The notes beneath the pieces are model-generated. The model worked only from the letters and a program-made list of their open reading frames with translations, had not been told where the DNA came from and made no database searches. DNA of 64,000 bases from an uncultured Collinsella sp. GTDB lineage: Bacteria; Actinomycetota; Coriobacteriia; Coriobacteriales; Coriobacteriaceae. This document shows, in pieces, positions 17,832 to 27,060 of the stretch; position 1 is the first letter of the stretch, and every line of letters begins with the position of its first letter. Where the stretch lies: NCBI GenBank assembly GCA_905208635.1, contig CAJLPX010000007.1, positions 1 through 64,000 of the forward strand, in the 5' to 3' direction. The translations under genes and the position numbers were made by a program.

Positions 17832-19253
17832 ATGCCGAATGTCCCCAACATCACCCCGGGCCCGGATGATACCGAGCACACGCCCGAAGGTGCCACCGAA
17901 ACGCTTCCTCTGATCACAGACGTACATGCCGACAAGGAGAGCGGACGCACGAACGATACGGTCGAGATTTCCGATGAAGAGGCATATGCCAAGCTCAAGG
18001 CAAAACGTGCCGAACGTCGACGCAAAAAGCTGATTCGACGCGGCATTGCCGCCGGCATCGTGGGTGTCATCGCGCTCATTGCTATTGTCGCAACCCTGGT
18101 TATCAATGCGCAGCCACAGGGCGATAGCGGGCCTGCGACCGACATGGTGACCGAGGGCACGTTTAGCACAACGGTCGAGGCAAAAGGCCAGCTCAAACCC
18201 ATTTCGTCCTCAGTGGTCTCCCCTTCTGTCGACGGCACGGTCGATTCGATCAACGTGCAGGCAGGCCAATCCGTCAACGAGGGCGACGTGCTTATGACCA
18301 TTAAAAACGACGAGCTCGATCGCAACGTTGCCGAGGCGCAGCGTGCAGTTGCAGCCGCTCAAGAAGACCTCGCCAACGCGCAGAAAGCCGCAGCTGCCGC
18401 GCAGGCCAACCCAACGACGGACGTCGACGGAGGTTCCGCAGCGGCTGGCATCTCCGCCGCATCAGCGGACACGAACGCCGTATCGGCCGCGCAGCGCAGC
18501 CTCACATCGGCCCAGGCAAACCTCGATCAGGCGAACGCCAAGGCCGCCAGCCGTACGGTCACGGCCCCGAGCTCGGGCAACATCGTGGAGCTCAACGCCA
18601 AGGTGGGCGCCACGGTAACAGGCGGCATGATCATGGGCGAAAGCGATACGAGCGGCGGCAAGCAGTGCATGCAGATCGCCGACCTGTCCAAGATGAAGGT
18701 GACGGTTCAGGTGGGCGAAAAGGATATCGCCAAAATTGCCGTGGGCCAAAGCGCCAACGTGACCTATCCCGCGTTTCCCGATATCGTGAGCCAGGGCACC
18801 GTCACGGCTATCGCCTCGGTGGCAAACTCCGACTCCTCCTCCGGGAGCGGCGGCAGTGTGACCTTTAACGTCGACATCCTCATCGAAGCACCTGACAGTC
18901 GCCTTAAGCCGGGTATGACAGCCGAGGTCTCAGTAGTGACCGAGAAGCTCGACGACGTAGTGATGGTGCCGACCATGGCGCTGATGACCGAAGATGGCGA
19001 GCACTATTACGTCAATCTGGCCACCGATTCGGAGGGCAAAAAGACGCGCCGCGTGAAGGTGACCGTCGTGACGCAAAACGACAACGAGGCTGTAGTCGGT
19101 AAGACGCAGGTCAAGCGCGACGACCAAGGCAACGAGATCAACCCAGACGTCCCGGTTACCAAACTTCGCGACGGCGACACCATCGTGACGGATACCGGCA
19201 CAGGCATGACGGCAGACGGCGGCGACAACATGCCTGCCGACGAGGGCAAGTAA
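17832..19253 (+). CDS. MacA-like membrane-fusion (periplasmic adaptor) protein of an ABC exporter
   Basis: A 473-residue protein with a charged cytoplasmic N-terminus, one membrane helix (~64-86, IAAGIVGVIALIAIVATLV-like), then a HlyD-type adaptor: a biotinyl-lipoyl-like half (VDGTVDSINVQAGQSVNEGD), an Ala-rich coiled-coil hairpin (~150-215), the second lipoyl half (TAPSSGNIVELNAKVG) and beta-barrel regions. It should link the following ATPase and FtsX-type permease. The ATG at 17832 is chosen because AAGGAG lies 5 nt upstream. Its stop overlaps the next start by 1 nt (TAATG). The substrate cannot be read from sequence; relatives export peptides, antibiotics or lipids. Confidence 0.88.
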   Translation: MPNVPNITPGPDDTEHTPEGATETLPLITDVHADKESGRTNDTVEISDEEAYAKLKAKRAERRRKKLIRRGIAAGIVGVIALIAIVATLVINAQPQGDSGPATDMVTEGTFSTTVEAKGQLKPISSSVVSPSVDGTVDSINVQAGQSVNEGDVLMTIKNDELDRNVAEAQRAVAAAQEDLANAQKAAAAAQANPTTDVDGGSAAAGISAASADTNAVSAAQRSLTSAQANLDQANAKAASRTVTAPSSGNIVELNAKVGATVTGGMIMGESDTSGGKQCMQIADLSKMKVTVQVGEKDIAKIAVGQSANVTYPAFPDIVSQGTVTAIASVANSDSSSGSGGSVTFNVDILIEAPDSRLKPGMTAEVSVVTEKLDDVVMVPTMALMTEDGEHYYVNLATDSEGKKTRRVKVTVVTQNDNEAVVGKTQVKRDDQGNEINPDVPVTKLRDGDTIVTDTGTGMTADGGDNMPADEGK

Positions 19254-20026
19254 TGCGTCCCGTCATCGACATTCGCAACGTGCATCGCATCTTTGAGAGC
19301 GAAGCGGGTTGCGCCCATATCTTGCACAACGTGAGCCTGGCAGTAGATCCCGGTGAGTTCGTTGCCATCACCGGCCCCTCGGGCTCAGGCAAGTCGACGC
19401 TCATGAACATCCTGGGCTGCCTGGACAAACCGACGGCGGGCGATTACTTCCTGCAAGGGCTCAACGTCGCCGAGCTCGACGATGACGAGCTCACCGAGGT
19501 GCGAGCGCTGAGCATCGGCTTTGTCTTTCAGAGCTTTAATCTGCTGCCGCGCCTGACGGTGATCGAAAACGTCATGCTGCCGCTGTCCTACACCAATGTG
19601 CCGCGCAGCCAGCGCGAGATGCGCGCCGTACACGCGCTGCGGGCCGTCACGCTTCCGGTCGACCATTGGGACCATCGTATATCGGAGCTGTCGGGCGGAC
19701 AGATGCAGCGCGTCGCCATCGCGCGCGCCCTTGTCAACGATCCACCCATCATTTTGGCCGACGAGCCGACGGGCAACCTGGACTCCGCCACGGGAGCGCT
19801 CGTCATGGAAACCTTCCACAAGCTCCAGGAGCGCGGCAAAACCATCGTGCTTATCACACACGACCCCGGCATCGCCGCCGAGGCCGACCGTGCCGTGACC
19901 ATCCGCGACGGTCGCATTCACGACGGCGCGTATATTCCGCATGCACCGCGGACCCTACGCAGCGCCGTAGATAGCCTGCCCATGATTTCCGCCTCCGCCA
20001 ACCCGCCGAAAGGAGTGATGGCATGA
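19253..20026 (+). CDS. MacB-type ABC transporter ATPase
   Basis: A 257-residue ABC ATPase with Walker A GPSGSGKST (41-49), Q-loop VFQSFNLLPRLT, signature LSGGQMQRVAIARA and Walker B IILADEPTGNLDS. The LPRLTVIENVMLPL segment is typical of the MacB/LolD/FtsE group that pairs with FtsX-fold permeases. A ~30-residue C-terminal tail is family-variable. It overlaps the adaptor gene by 1 nt and the permease gene by 4 nt (ATGA), so the three are one operon. Confidence 0.93.
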   Translation: MRPVIDIRNVHRIFESEAGCAHILHNVSLAVDPGEFVAITGPSGSGKSTLMNILGCLDKPTAGDYFLQGLNVAELDDDELTEVRALSIGFVFQSFNLLPRLTVIENVMLPLSYTNVPRSQREMRAVHALRAVTLPVDHWDHRISELSGGQMQRVAIARALVNDPPIILADEPTGNLDSATGALVMETFHKLQERGKTIVLITHDPGIAAEADRAVTIRDGRIHDGAYIPHAPRTLRSAVDSLPMISASANPPKGVMA

Positions 20027-21237
20027 GCGCCCGCGATCTTATCCAGGAAGCCCTTCACTCGCTCGAGGCCAACAAGGGGCGCAGCCTGCTCACCATCCTG
20101 GGCATTGTCATCGGCATCGCCTCGGTCATTGCCATGACTTCGCTCATCGGCGGCATCCAAAACAGCTTGGTCAACAGCCTGGGCCTCAACGCAGCTCGCA
20201 TGGTTCAGATCTATTCGTCCCAAGAACTCTCTGATTCTGACGTCCAGAAGCTTAAAAAACTGGTGCCGCAGATAGAACAGATCGGCATTGTCAAAAGCGC
20301 GTATACCGAGTACAAGACCGGCGATAAAAGCTATACCGTCATGGCACAGGGTGTCGATAGCGACATACTCGACGCCGTGGGTGCCAGTAAGCTCGTTGCG
20401 GGGCGCACCTACACCGATGTCGAGTCAAAGGCAGGCTCGCGCGTGGCGCTCATCAGCCGCGGCGGCGCCGATCAGCTTTACGGCAACGAACAGGATGCGC
20501 TGGGAAAAACCATCAAAGTGTCCAACGGCGAGGTGCAGATTGTAGGCGTGATTGATGGCGGCAGCGACTCCATGGGCTCGCTCACTTTGTATATGCCACG
20601 CGAAACCATCTCCGGCCTATTTGGCGACGAGAATCCTTCATTCCCCAGCGTGACGGCACTTGCCGCCGAGGGCACGGACATGGATGAGCTCTGCAAGACC
20701 ATCGAGTCCAAGGTGCGCGCGATGAAGGGCATCGCGGAGGATGATGAGTACGACAGTGTATCGGCGACCTCCATGAAAAGCGCTATCGACTCCCTCAATT
20801 CCTTTATGGGCGCCTTCTCGCTCATCATGGGTGCTGTCGCCAGTATCTCGCTGCTTGTCGGCGGTATCGGTATTATGAACATGATGCTCACCAACGTGAC
20901 TGAGCGCATCCGCGAGATCGGCATCCGTCGCGCTCTGGGCGCCAGTCGTCGCGATATCACCGCGCAGTTTTTGGCCGAGTCCTCGGCGCTGTGCGTCACC
21001 GGTGGCCTGCTGGGTGTCCTGATAGGCTATCTGCTGGCCTGGGGCCTCGCGATGTTTGCCTCCGGATCCGGGATTCTTGGCGAGCTCGGTGCCAGCGGGC
21101 AAATCACCCCGAGTTTTTCAATCGCCACGGTGCTGCTGGCCTTCGCCGTCTCCGTCGGCATCGGCGTAATCTTTGGCTTCTACCCCGCTCGACGCGCGGC
21201 AAAGCTCGACCCGGTGGAGTGCCTACGCTACCAGTAA
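20023..21237 (+). CDS. MacB-type ABC transporter permease (FtsX fold)
   Basis: A 404-residue permease with an N-terminal membrane helix (SLLTILGIVIGIASVIAM-like, ~21-39), a large extracytoplasmic MacB-PCD domain (~45-265), and three C-terminal helices. TERIREIGIRRALGASRRDI is the hallmark loop of MacB/FtsX permeases. It ends in ARRAAKLDPVECLRYQ, the usual family end. It completes the adaptor-ATPase-permease export system. It is the last gene before the cobalamin island, and its 3' end is intact. Confidence 0.93.
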   Translation: MSARDLIQEALHSLEANKGRSLLTILGIVIGIASVIAMTSLIGGIQNSLVNSLGLNAARMVQIYSSQELSDSDVQKLKKLVPQIEQIGIVKSAYTEYKTGDKSYTVMAQGVDSDILDAVGASKLVAGRTYTDVESKAGSRVALISRGGADQLYGNEQDALGKTIKVSNGEVQIVGVIDGGSDSMGSLTLYMPRETISGLFGDENPSFPSVTALAAEGTDMDELCKTIESKVRAMKGIAEDDEYDSVSATSMKSAIDSLNSFMGAFSLIMGAVASISLLVGGIGIMNMMLTNVTERIREIGIRRALGASRRDITAQFLAESSALCVTGGLLGVLIGYLLAWGLAMFASGSGILGELGASGQITPSFSIATVLLAFAVSVGIGVIFGFYPARRAAKLDPVECLRYQ

Positions 21238-21251
21238 GCCACCACCAACAA

Positions 21252-21316
21252 GTTGCGGTGAATTAGGGACTGAATATGCTATCTAGCAGCAAAAACAGAC
21301 ACTATTTCACCGCAAC
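21252..21316. repeat. Palindromic repeat, family A, copy 2
   Basis: The left arm begins GTTGCGGTGAATTAGGGACT; the right arm ends CACTATTTCACCGCAAC. It is the same family as the copies at 5061 and 52666. It stands exactly at the left border of the cobalamin island, between the permease gene and a decayed transposase fragment. Confidence 0.85.
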
Positions 21317-21327
21317 TCATTGAAGGG

Positions 21328-21420
21328 CTGTTTGCGCCAGTTCCGGGCGTCGTCCTCGAGCTACTGGCGGATGACGGGCTTGTACGGGTCGAGCTTGCTC
21401 GGGGCGATCCTCCTCGCGGG
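21328..21420 (-). pseudogene. IS21-family IstA transposase fragment (decayed)
   Basis: Read on the minus strand, this stretch encodes ARRIAPSKLDPYKPVIRQ, a stop codon, then LEDDARNWRKQ. The SKLDPYKP...LEEDARNWRKQ pattern is typical of the IstA transposase of IS21 elements. The stop (TAG) sits where Trp (TGG) is usual. Only ~30 codons remain. Confidence 0.6.
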
Positions 21421-21427
21421 CGGGAGG

Positions 21428-21458
21428 GCGCGCTAGGCGCGGCGAGCGCCTAGCGCGC
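21428..21458 (-). terminator. Perfect hairpin spanning the cbiJ stop codon
   Basis: A 13-bp perfect stem (21428-21440 / 21446-21458) with a 5-nt loop includes the last codons and stop of cbiJ. It lacks a T-run, so it may protect the 3' end of the long operon mRNA or terminate weakly. Confidence 0.5.
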
Positions 21459-22223
21459 GAACTCCCGTAAGAGCGCATCTTCCACTTCCCGAAGCGAAAG
21501 GGTCCCGCCTCCCTCGGCGGGACGGGTGACCACGATACAGCGCGCTCCCACGGCGCGCGCTGCGGCGAGCTTCTCGGCCGTGCCGCCTACGGTTCCCGAG
21601 TCCTTGATCACAAGCCACTGGGCGCCCACCTGCCGAAGCATCGCCTCGTTGAGCTCGCGGGTGAAGGGCCCCTGCATGCCGATGACATGCGACGGCGAAA
21701 ACCCCGCGTCGATGCACTTCGTTATAGCACCGGGCAGCGGGAGCACACGCACGAAGAAGCGCTCCGCGAAATCGGCGACGCGCGTGTAGGGGGCAAGCTC
21801 CTTGCTCCCCGTCGTGAGAAGAACGCGACCCGGGTTCTCGGAGAGAAAGCGCGCCGCGCAGGCGATCGACGCGACCGACACGACGCCTTTGGGCAGCGCC
21901 TCGGCCGGGCGCGCAAGGCGCAGACATCGTGCACCCACGGCGAGCGAAGCGGCCCGGATGTTGCCGCTTGCGAGCGTAGCGAAGGGGTGCGTGGCGTCGA
22001 CGACGATGCGCGCACCGAAAAGCTCGCGCTCCATGTCGGCCTCGTCGAGCCTGCTCGCATGCACCTCGATGCCCGGAAGCTCGCCCAAAAGCTCACCTCC
22101 GTACTCGGTTGCCGCGTAGGCACGGGCGGGGATTCCCGCCTCGCTCGCCCATTCGCACAGAAGGCGGCCCTCGGTGGTGCCGGCGAAGATGCGCAGCGCC
22201 GGCACGGATGCGGGGGCCGTCAC
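21450..22223 (-). CDS. cbiJ: Cobalt-precorrin-6A reductase
   Basis: A 257-residue protein resembling CbiJ/CobK, which reduces (cobalt-)precorrin-6A to 6B with a pyridine nucleotide. Visible family features are an N-terminal LRIFAGTTEGRLL nucleotide-binding start, DATHPFA (~75), VLLTTGSKEL and a C-terminal IVVTRP segment. A GTG start at 22223 is chosen: it overlaps the cbiC stop by 4 nt (GTGA) and gives the normal length, while the longer frame runs through cbiC in the wrong phase. It is the last gene of the 17-gene operon. Confidence 0.9.
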   Translation of the reverse strand: MTAPASVPALRIFAGTTEGRLLCEWASEAGIPARAYAATEYGGELLGELPGIEVHASRLDEADMERELFGARIVVDATHPFATLASGNIRAASLAVGARCLRLARPAEALPKGVVSVASIACAARFLSENPGRVLLTTGSKELAPYTRVADFAERFFVRVLPLPGAITKCIDAGFSPSHVIGMQGPFTRELNEAMLRQVGAQWLVIKDSGTVGGTAEKLAAARAVGARCIVVTRPAEGGGTLSLREVEDALLREFAR

Positions 22224-22861
22224 TTCGCGCCACCTGTGCGCGTGATCTGGTAGAGCAGCGCGTTCATAATGGCGGCCGCCACGGTCGAGCCGCCCTTGCG
22301 ACCCCTCGCGACGATGGCCGGCACGCGTCGCGCGAGTAGCTCCTCTTTCGCCTCGACCACGTTCACAAACCCGACCGGCACCCCAACGACGAGCGCGGGC
22401 GCGATCTTCCCCGCGTCCATGAGCTCGGCGAGGCGCAGAAGTGCTGTGGGAGCGTTGCCGACGGCCACGATGAGCGGACCCTCGATGCCGCAAGCTTTGT
22501 CCATGCTCGCAACGGCGCGAGTCGTGCCCGCGGCGCGCGCAGCCGCGGCGACATCAGGGTCGGCCATGTAGCACACGGCCTTGCAACCGAGCTTCGCGAG
22601 CGCGGGCTTGCTTATGCCTGCGAGCGCCATGTTCGTGTCGGTGAGCACCGTGGCCCCTGCGCGCAGTGCGTCGAGCGCACAGTGCGCGGCGTCATGGGTG
22701 AACACGAGGGAATCGGCGTACGAGAAGTCGGCAGTGGTGTGGATGACGCGCTTCACGACGGGCTCTTCGAGCGGCGGGAACGTGCGGCCGCCGAGCTCTT
22801 CGGTGATGATCTCGAAGCTGCGCCGCTCGATGTCGCCGGGCGCCATCTCCTTGGAATCCAT
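22220..22861 (-). CDS. cbiC: Cobalt-precorrin-8 methylmutase
   Basis: A 213-residue CbiC/CobH protein that moves a methyl group from C11 to C12 of precorrin-8 to give cobyrinate. RVIHTTADFSYADS (~38) contains the catalytic His; GNAPTALLRL and GVPVGFVNVVEAKEEL are the other family motifs. The ATG directly follows the cobO stop (TAGATG). Confidence 0.93.
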   Translation of the reverse strand: MDSKEMAPGDIERRSFEIITEELGGRTFPPLEEPVVKRVIHTTADFSYADSLVFTHDAAHCALDALRAGATVLTDTNMALAGISKPALAKLGCKAVCYMADPDVAAAARAAGTTRAVASMDKACGIEGPLIVAVGNAPTALLRLAELMDAGKIAPALVVGVPVGFVNVVEAKEELLARRVPAIVARGRKGGSTVAAAIMNALLYQITRTGGAK

Positions 22862-23377
22862 CTAGTACTCCACTCCTTCCCTTGCACATATCCCCTGAGA
22901 GTAGGGGTGTTTCTCGCACCGCATCTCGGTTATGTAGTCGGCCTTCTCCACGATCTTGCGGGAAGGCGCGCGCCCGGTGAGCGCTACTTCGACGCCGCGC
23001 GCGGACATATCGAGCACGCGGTCCACGAGCGCCTCGTCGACAAGCCCCTTCGAAAGCGCGTCGAGCGCCTCGTCGAGCACGAGCAGTCCCTCTTGCGCGC
23101 CCTCGAGCTCGGCAAGCGCGGAAGCGAGGTTCCCATCGTGCAGCTCGCACGTTGCGGCAAGTTCTTCCGACGTCATCGACCAGGTAAACTTGTCCGACAC
23201 CTTCCCCGCGAACACGGGCACGCCGAAATGCTCGGCGAGCAGGCGCGCCTCCCCGCTTTCGCCGTCTTTCAGGAACTGCACGACGACGACGCGGCGGCCT
23301 GCGGCGAGCATGCGAAGGGCGAGGCCCATCGCCGCCGTGGTCTTGCCTTTGCCGTCGCCATGATACACGTGGATCAT
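22862..23377 (-). CDS. cobO: Corrinoid adenosyltransferase
   Basis: A 171-residue protein of the CobO/CobA/BtuR family, which transfers adenosyl from ATP to Co(I) corrinoids. The modified P-loop GDGKGKTTAAMG lies at ~7-18; LVLDEALDAL and LTGRAPS follow as usual. It ends CEKHPYSQGICAREGVEY, the standard family C-terminus. The ATG at 23377 overlaps the cobQ stop by 4 nt; the longer open frame upstream is out of phase with cobQ and is not used. Confidence 0.94.
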   Translation of the reverse strand: MIHVYHGDGKGKTTAAMGLALRMLAAGRRVVVVQFLKDGESGEARLLAEHFGVPVFAGKVSDKFTWSMTSEELAATCELHDGNLASALAELEGAQEGLLVLDEALDALSKGLVDEALVDRVLDMSARGVEVALTGRAPSRKIVEKADYITEMRCEKHPYSQGICAREGVEY

Positions 23378-24873
23378 ACGCCCTCCTCGATAATGCGGTA
23401 GACATACTCCATGTCGAGCGCCCAGCGCACGACGTCGGCCAGGCGGTCGAACTCGCGCGCACGGTGATCGGCTGCGGACGCTGCGCCCGCAGCACCCACG
23501 ACGCTCTCGGGCAGGCCGCGCATGCGCGCGAGCGAGCGCGCGAGGGCGAGCGCCAACCCCGGTTCGTCGAACAGGCCGTGGAGATAGGTTCCGAACACGT
23601 TTCCGCAGGCCGCGCCTTCTGGTTTGCCGCCAATCGTGCCTGCAGGGGCGCAGGAGACGGTCGTTTCGCCGTCGTGAATCTCGTACCCGCGCGCCGTCAT
23701 GCCGTTCCACACCGAGAACGCGCCTTGGGCGCCCGTGATGCGCAGCTCCGACTGGGCGAGGCGCTTTTCCTCCTTGAACACCGTACTTGCAGGGATGAGC
23801 CCGAGCCCGCGCGCGGTGCCAGCGCCTTCCCTGCCGTGCGGGTCGGAAAGCTCGTCTCCCAAAAGCTGGTAGCCTCCGCATATGCCGAGCACTGGTGTGC
23901 CCGCGCCCGAAAGCGCGCGTACACAGGCTCCGATGCCGCTAGCCGCAAGCCAGCGCGCGTCGTCGAGCGTGGTCTTCGAGCCGGGAAGCACCACCAGGTC
24001 GGGTCGGCCCAGATCGGTCGTCGAGGAAACGTAGCGCACGCCCATGCCGGGCACGCGCGAAAGCGGGTCGAAGTCGGTGAAGTTCGACAGATGCGGAAGG
24101 CGCACGACGGCGACATCGATGACGCCGCGCGCCTCGCGGGCAGATAGGCGCGGCGCGAGCGAGTCCTCGTCGTCCAGGTCGAGCGTAAGATACGGCACGA
24201 CCCCCACGACGGGAACCCCGCACATCTTCTCGAGCGGGGCCAAACCCGGGCGCAGGATTTCCACATCGCCGCGGAACTTGTTCACCACAAGCCCCCGCAA
24301 AAGCGCGCGGTCCTCGGGCGCAAGGAGCGCGACCGTGCCGTAGAGCTGGGCAAACACCCCGCCTGGGTCGATGTCGCCCGCGAGCAGCACGGGGGAGGAC
24401 ACGGCGCGCGCGAGCCCCATGTTGACGATGTCGTTTTCGGAAAGGTTGATTTCGGCGGGGCTGCCGGCGCCCTCGATGACGATGACGTCGTTTTCCTCCG
24501 CGAGCGAATCGAACGCCTCCAAAATCTGCGGCATGAGCGCCTTCTTTCGCGCGAAGTAGTCCCTCGCAGCGAAGGCTCCCTGCGCCTTGCCGGCCACGAT
24601 GAGCTGGCTTCGGTGGCCGCTTTCGGGCTTGAGAAGGATGGGGTTCATGCGCACGTCGGGCGTGATGCCGCACGCCTCGGCCTGCATGATCTGGGCGCGC
24701 CCCATCTCGAGCCCGTCGGCCGTGACACCGCTGTTGAGCGCCATGTTCTGGCTCTTGAAGGGAGTCACGCGCAGGCCGTCCTGCGAAAGCACACGGCACA
24801 GCCCCGCCGCAAGCAGGCTCTTCCCCGCGTTCGACATGGTGCCCTGGATCATGATGGGCTTCGCCCTACCCAC
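23374..24873 (-). CDS. cobQ: Cobyric acid synthase
   Basis: A 499-residue CobQ/CbiP amidotransferase that amidates side chains b, d, e and g of adenosylcobyrinic acid diamide using glutamine and ATP. The N-terminal dethiobiotin-synthetase-like domain begins IMIQGTMSNAGKS and has EGAGSPAEINL. The C-terminal class I GATase domain has the nucleophile Cys in GICGGYQLLG (~335) and His in RGYEIHDGE. A GTG start at 24873 is chosen because AAGGAGGT lies 8 nt upstream; it overlaps the aminotransferase gene by 8 nt. An ATG at 24852 is the alternative. Confidence 0.93.
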   Translation of the reverse strand: MGRAKPIMIQGTMSNAGKSLLAAGLCRVLSQDGLRVTPFKSQNMALNSGVTADGLEMGRAQIMQAEACGITPDVRMNPILLKPESGHRSQLIVAGKAQGAFAARDYFARKKALMPQILEAFDSLAEENDVIVIEGAGSPAEINLSENDIVNMGLARAVSSPVLLAGDIDPGGVFAQLYGTVALLAPEDRALLRGLVVNKFRGDVEILRPGLAPLEKMCGVPVVGVVPYLTLDLDDEDSLAPRLSAREARGVIDVAVVRLPHLSNFTDFDPLSRVPGMGVRYVSSTTDLGRPDLVVLPGSKTTLDDARWLAASGIGACVRALSGAGTPVLGICGGYQLLGDELSDPHGREGAGTARGLGLIPASTVFKEEKRLAQSELRITGAQGAFSVWNGMTARGYEIHDGETTVSCAPAGTIGGKPEGAACGNVFGTYLHGLFDEPGLALALARSLARMRGLPESVVGAAGAASAADHRAREFDRLADVVRWALDMEYVYRIIEEGV

Positions 24874-26089
24874 GGGTATCGACCTCCTTCGCCGAGCCTC
24901 GGCCATCCGCGCCCGCCATAGCGCCGCTGCAAGAAGCGCCGCCCCGTTCGTCGGGTTGGCCTTCGTCCGATGCACCTTCCGCCCGAAGTGCGCGGCTGAA
25001 CGCCATCGCAAGCCGGGCATTCTCCTTGCGCGTGCGCACCGCGACGCGGCACCAGAAACGGGACAGTACCGAAAACGAGTCGCACGTGCGGACCAAAACC
25101 CCCTGTTTATACAGGCGCTCGGGGATGTCTTTCGCCGGCGTGCGGACTAAAAGGAAGTTCGCATCCGATGGCACGACGGAAAGCCCGAGCGAGGAGAGCT
25201 CGTGGGAAAGCCACGCTCGCTCACCCGCCAATACATCGCGCGTGCGCGAGACGTATTCAACGTCTTCCAGGGCGGCGATGCCCGCGGCCTCGGCGACCGA
25301 GGAGACGGGCCACGCCTGCCCCGCCCGGCGAATCCCCTCGATGAGTTGGGCGTTTCCGCTGATCAGATATCCCAACCGCAACCCCGCCATTCCGTAGAGC
25401 TTGGTGAACGCGGAGAGCACGGCCACATGGCGCGAACACGCGGCGCGTGCGGCCACGCTCCTTTCGCGGGCGTCGAGCGCAAATCCGAGGAAGCACTCGT
25501 CCACGACGAGCAGCGCGCCCACCTGCTCGCAGCGGCAAGCCGCGGCATCGATCACGCTGGGGTCGACGAGACGCCCCGTCGGGTTGTTCGGATTGCAGAG
25601 GTACGCCACGTCTCCCGGCCCCTCGATCGCGCGGGCGAAGGAGGCGGGCACGTCGAAGTCGTCCGCTTCGGAGAGCGGGAACTCCTGCACGCATGCGCCG
25701 TAGTACGATGCCGCCTCCGCATATTCAGAGAACGTCGGCGCGCACACGACGATGCGTTTCGGGCGCACCGCCGCGGCGAGCCGCCAGATGATGTCGGACG
25801 CGCCCGCGCCGCAGACGATAGTATCTTCGGGAATGCCCTGGGCGCGCGCTAGGGCGCGAACGAGGGCGAGGCTTTCCCTATCGGGGTAGGCGTCGATTCG
25901 AGAAAGCGCCTTGCAAGCTGCGGCGACGGCGCGCGGCGAGGGGCCTGCCGGATTCACGTTCACCGAGAAGTCAATGAGGTCGGAGGCGCCCCCTTTGCAA
26001 GCGATGCCGAGCGATTGCGTGCTACCCCCATGCGCACGGGCACGCAGGATTCCCCCGGCAGCCCGGGGCGCGACGTGGTCTTCCCTCAT
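24866..26089 (-). CDS. cobD: L-threonine-O-3-phosphate decarboxylase (PLP enzyme)
   Basis: A 407-residue fold-type I aminotransferase-like protein. SAFTKLYGMAGLRLGYL contains the PLP Lys; YLCNPNNPTGRL and VVDECFLGF are further cofactor motifs. The close relationship to histidinol-phosphate aminotransferase and the position between cbiB and cobQ indicate the CobD activity, which makes aminopropanol phosphate for the corrin side chain. A ~35-residue Gly/Ala/Asp-rich C-terminal tail is unusual. The ATG overlaps the cbiB stop by 4 nt. A histidinol-phosphate aminotransferase role cannot be excluded by sequence alone. Confidence 0.87.
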   Translation of the reverse strand: MREDHVAPRAAGGILRARAHGGSTQSLGIACKGGASDLIDFSVNVNPAGPSPRAVAAACKALSRIDAYPDRESLALVRALARAQGIPEDTIVCGAGASDIIWRLAAAVRPKRIVVCAPTFSEYAEAASYYGACVQEFPLSEADDFDVPASFARAIEGPGDVAYLCNPNNPTGRLVDPSVIDAAACRCEQVGALLVVDECFLGFALDARERSVAARAACSRHVAVLSAFTKLYGMAGLRLGYLISGNAQLIEGIRRAGQAWPVSSVAEAAGIAALEDVEYVSRTRDVLAGERAWLSHELSSLGLSVVPSDANFLLVRTPAKDIPERLYKQGVLVRTCDSFSVLSRFWCRVAVRTRKENARLAMAFSRALRAEGASDEGQPDERGGASCSGAMAGADGRGSAKEVDTRG

Positions 26090-27060
26090 GCCATCGCCCC
26101 CACGGCGAGCACGACCGCCGCGCGCGCAGCACCGAAGACGACAAGCGCGCATACGGACGCGGCGAGCATGAGCCTTGTCGCCCGGGCGATGTCGCCCCAC
26201 TCGATTTCGCGGGACGCGTCGCCTATCGTCGGTTTCTCAACGAGCTTGCCGAAATACACCGCGGGTCCTGCCAGGCGCAGCCCGAGCGCGCCCGCGCACG
26301 CTGACTCGGTCTGCGCCGCGTTCGGGCTCGCATGGCGACGCCTGTCGCGGCGCCAGATGCGCGCCGCCCCGCGCGCGTCGAGCCCGACGATCGGGCACAC
26401 GGCGATCATGAGCAGGGCCGATAAGCGCGCGGGAATCCAGTTCGCCGCATCGTCGAGGCGCGCCGAGGCGCAGCCGAAGTCGATGTAGCGCTCGTTTTTG
26501 TAGCCCACCATGCTGTCGAGCGTATTCACCGCCTTGTACGCCATGCCCAAGGGCGCACCCCCGATCATAAGGTAGAAAAGCGGCGCGATGACGCCGTCGC
26601 TCGCGTTCTCCGCCACCGTTTCCACGGCGGCACGCGCGACGCCGTGCTCGTCGAGAACAGACGTGTCGCGTCCCACGATGAGCCCGACGGCTTCGCGCGC
26701 CGCGACAAGGCCGCCCTTCGAGAACGCGCGGGCCACGGCCAGGCTCTGGCGGCGCAGCTCGCATGTCGCGAGAATCTGATAGCTCGCCCATGCCTCGGCA
26801 ACGAAGCGCAAGCCGGAGTGAACCATGCCGCAAAGATACAGGATGCCCCAGGTCAAAAGCCCACACGCAAGCGGAAGCGCCACGGCGAGCACAAGACCTG
26901 CGGCGCGCGTGCCCGCGGACGTTTGCGGGAATGCGCCCCGCAGGCGGCCTTCGGCCCACGTGATCGCGCGCCCCATGGCGACGACGGGATGGGGAAGCCA
27001 GCGCGGGTCGCCGAAGGCAAGGTCGGCCGCGAACCCGGCGGCGACGGCAAGAATCGTCAT
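26086..27060 (-). CDS. cbiB: Adenosylcobinamide-phosphate synthase
   Basis: A 324-residue membrane protein of the CbiB/CobD family that joins adenosylcobyric acid with aminopropanol (phosphate). FAADLAFGDPRWLPHPVVAMG at the N-terminus, AVETVAENASDGVIAP (~145) and KAVNTLDSMVGYKNERY are diagnostic. About five hydrophobic segments are visible. The ATG at 27060 overlaps the upstream stop by 1 nt (TGATG); the longer frame upstream is a shadow of the neighbouring gene. Confidence 0.93.
   Translation of the reverse strand: MTILAVAAGFAADLAFGDPRWLPHPVVAMGRAITWAEGRLRGAFPQTSAGTRAAGLVLAVALPLACGLLTWGILYLCGMVHSGLRFVAEAWASYQILATCELRRQSLAVARAFSKGGLVAAREAVGLIVGRDTSVLDEHGVARAAVETVAENASDGVIAPLFYLMIGGAPLGMAYKAVNTLDSMVGYKNERYIDFGCASARLDDAANWIPARLSALLMIAVCPIVGLDARGAARIWRRDRRRHASPNAAQTESACAGALGLRLAGPAVYFGKLVEKPTIGDASREIEWGDIARATRLMLAASVCALVVFGAARAAVVLAVGAMA

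Noticed and set aside
22682..23401. Plus-strand frames opposite cbiC and cobO, and many similar frames through the island
   Set aside because: Very high GC at third positions opens several frames at once; none shows a domain or proper start, and the overlapping minus-strand genes are certain.
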